This document shows positions 62,731-64,000 of a stretch of DNA of 64,000 nucleotides, one piece after another. Position numbers and translations under genes: made by a program. This DNA is from an uncultured Muribaculaceae bacterium (GTDB taxonomy: Bacteria; Bacteroidota; Bacteroidia; Bacteroidales; Muribaculaceae), in the NCBI GenBank assembly GCA_947632485.1, contig CANRPJ010000010.1, positions 1 through 64,000 of the forward strand, given 5' to 3'. Every line of letters begins with the position of its first letter. The stretch's first letter is position 1. The notes under the pieces are model-generated. The model searched no databases, was not told the origin of the DNA, and saw only the letters and a list, made by a program, of their open reading frames with translations.

Positions 62731-64000
62731 TGAAGCATCTTGCAATATTATTTCTGGCATTTCTGCTTCCGCTTGCTGCCGACGCGGAGGGAGATGGCTT
62801 TCCAATCGCCAATTTCTCAATTACAGCCAATGCCGGAACTGACGGCTCTCTTTTCGGTACGACTATGGTCAATCCCGGAAAGCTCGGCGACTGGCTCTCG
62901 CCGCAAGGGCAATTTCCGCTTTCGATCACGGTAAACGGTGAACCGCTCACCGCAATCTCCGTGAACCGCGAGTTTCCTTTCGTAAGCAATACATACAAGT
63001 CTTCCGGAAAAAATCTTCAGACTCTTTCCCTTACCGCTTTCGCTCCTCTGGAGCTGGACAATGTAGAGGTTTCTTCCCTGCCGGTGATTCTCACAGGCAT
63101 TCAGGTTGAAGGGGCGGCTCATTCCAATCCTATGGAACTGGAGATAAAGCATAAGGGCGACAATACTTTTCCGATGGCGCTTGTCGCTGATGCTGCAGGA
63201 TATGTGGCTACAGATTCTACCCTCAGCGTAACAATCACTGAGCCAGGCGAGTTAAGAATAGCTATTGCTTTCCTTGATCCGCTCACGCTTGCAGCCAAGA
63301 GCTATAAATCTGCGCAGGAGCTTGCAAAGAGTGCACTCGTCCACTATGAGCCTCTGCTTGAGTCAACCCGCAGATTTTCAGATGCAATTCCTACTACCGG
63401 TGATGCGGAATTGGATGCGTACCTGAGATGGTACATGATTCCTGCAATAGCGCTGACAAAATGCACTGCCGTAGGAGAGGTGGTAACGATGGGTTATTGC
63501 GAGCTTAACCAGAGAGACAGCTACTGGACCTCGTGGGTGCATCTTCCTCTTTTCCCCACCGCTGAGCGCACGATGATTCAGGAGTGCGTGGACGCCATTA
63601 CGCCTTCAGGTAAGATACCTACCACGATTCTGCCTCTGATTGATAGGAAAGATGATCTCGATATCAACGCCTTCTTCATTTTGCGGGTGGCGCGGTATCT
63701 TAAGGCCTATCCTGAAGCAGAGATGCCTGAATCATGGTGGAATGCTCTGAAATTAGCGGCAGACTGGCTTATTTCCCGAGATACTGACGGCGACGGAATT
63801 CCTGTGCAGAACTCTTTCTGGGGTGACTGGAAAGACGTGAAAGGCATTGAAGGCAGGAAGTATTCTCCCTTTACGGCGTTGCTCTATTTTGCCTCGATGC
63901 GCGAGATGGCTAACTTTGCTGCCCGGCAAGGCGATTCTGAATCTGCAGCAAGATACAAAGAAGCTGCAGCCAAGGCCGATGCCTTTATAAATAAGGATAC
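62730..64000 (+). CDS. Six-hairpin glycosidase, secreted (3' end outside window)
   Basis: The frame opens at ATG 62730 and runs off the window after 423 codons, so it is partial at the 3' end. It starts with a signal peptide ([20 protein letters not shown]), then a beta-sandwich domain of about 220 residues. After that comes an (alpha/alpha)6-type catalytic part with VTMGYCELNQRDSYWTSWVH, ECVDAITPSGKIPTTILPLI, and DTDGDGIPVQNSFWGDWKD. This pattern resembles GH116-like and related six-hairpin glycosidases; the exact family is uncertain. It overlaps the ligA stop by one base (TAATG). Confidence 0.78.
   Translation, partial: MKHLAILFLAFLLPLAADAEGDGFPIANFSITANAGTDGSLFGTTMVNPGKLGDWLSPQGQFPLSITVNGEPLTAISVNREFPFVSNTYKSSGKNLQTLSLTAFAPLELDNVEVSSLPVILTGIQVEGAAHSNPMELEIKHKGDNTFPMALVADAAGYVATDSTLSVTITEPGELRIAIAFLDPLTLAAKSYKSAQELAKSALVHYEPLLESTRRFSDAIPTTGDAELDAYLRWYMIPAIALTKCTAVGEVVTMGYCELNQRDSYWTSWVHLPLFPTAERTMIQECVDAITPSGKIPTTILPLIDRKDDLDINAFFILRVARYLKAYPEAEMPESWWNALKLAADWLISRDTDGDGIPVQNSFWGDWKDVKGIEGRKYSPFTALLYFASMREMANFAARQGDSESAARYKEAAAKADAFINKD

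Overview
The window looks like chromosomal DNA of a Bacteroidales bacterium, most likely of the Muribaculaceae or a close relative. The evidence is the recurrent Bacteroidetes sigma-ABfr promoter pattern (TTG or TTTG, about 20 bp, then TAnnTTTG), weak use of Shine-Dalgarno sites, a BspA-type leucine-rich-repeat protein with a Por-like C-terminal domain, many secreted glycoside hydrolases and lipoproteins, and Bacteroidetes families such as TIGR02757, DUF4924, DUF5106 and DUF4922. Coding DNA is fairly GC-rich; a few AT-rich stretches stand out as accessory DNA. The species assignment is inference.

Layout. 1-9.7 kb: B3/B4-domain protein, GH95-like glycosidase, flavodoxin-like protein, MATE exporter, DUF362 lipoprotein, iron-dependent alcohol dehydrogenase and GH36 alpha-galactosidase. 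9.8-13.4 kb: SIMPL protein, a PurF homologue without glutaminase residues, a small lipoprotein, a TIGR02757 protein and tRNA-Leu(TAG). 13.5-15.2 kb: an AT-rich scar at the tRNA 3' end, with two decayed serine-recombinase fragments, a structured RNA candidate and a two-gene cargo. 15.3-23.5 kb: MalY-type aminotransferase, enolase, the thrS-infC-rpmI-rplT translation operon, a lipoprotein, and a nitroreductase behind a long structured leader. 23.5-31.7 kb: GH127 enzyme, a 1 kb non-coding stretch with a strong promoter and much RNA structure, the LRR protein, rubrerythrin, a Spy/CpxP-like protein, RF3 and DUF4924. 31.8-42.2 kb: MBL hydrolase, acyl-ACP thioesterase, BamA/TamA-like outer-membrane protein, HAD phosphatase, flippase, glycosyltransferase, fumarase and amino-acid permease. 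42.2-44.1 kb: an AT-rich accessory patch with a toxin-antitoxin pair and a Trp-repeat protein. 44.2-55.4 kb: golvesin/amidase protein, GT2, DUF4922, AmpG-like permease, BadF kinase, SGNH hydrolase, DUF5106, DoxX and MnmA. 55.4-64 kb: bifunctional nuclease, ArgR, a Cys-less ArgC-like protein, SSB, arginine decarboxylase, TruA, LigA and a truncated six-hairpin glycosidase.

How the genes work together. The glycosidases (GH95-, GH36-, GH127- and six-hairpin-type) point to use of plant or host glycans. The amidase, AmpG-like permease and sugar kinase suggest cell-wall fragment salvage. ArgR, the ArgC-like protein and SpeA form an arginine/polyamine neighbourhood.

Most worth a second look: three copies of a long palindrome with conserved arms and variable cores; a nested-hairpin RNA in the tRNA-Leu scar; a roughly 590-nt structured leader before the LRR gene; a multi-hairpin leader before the nitroreductase; a PurF homologue and an ArgC homologue that both lack their catalytic cysteine; and the orphan Trp-repeat protein beside a toxin-antitoxin pair.
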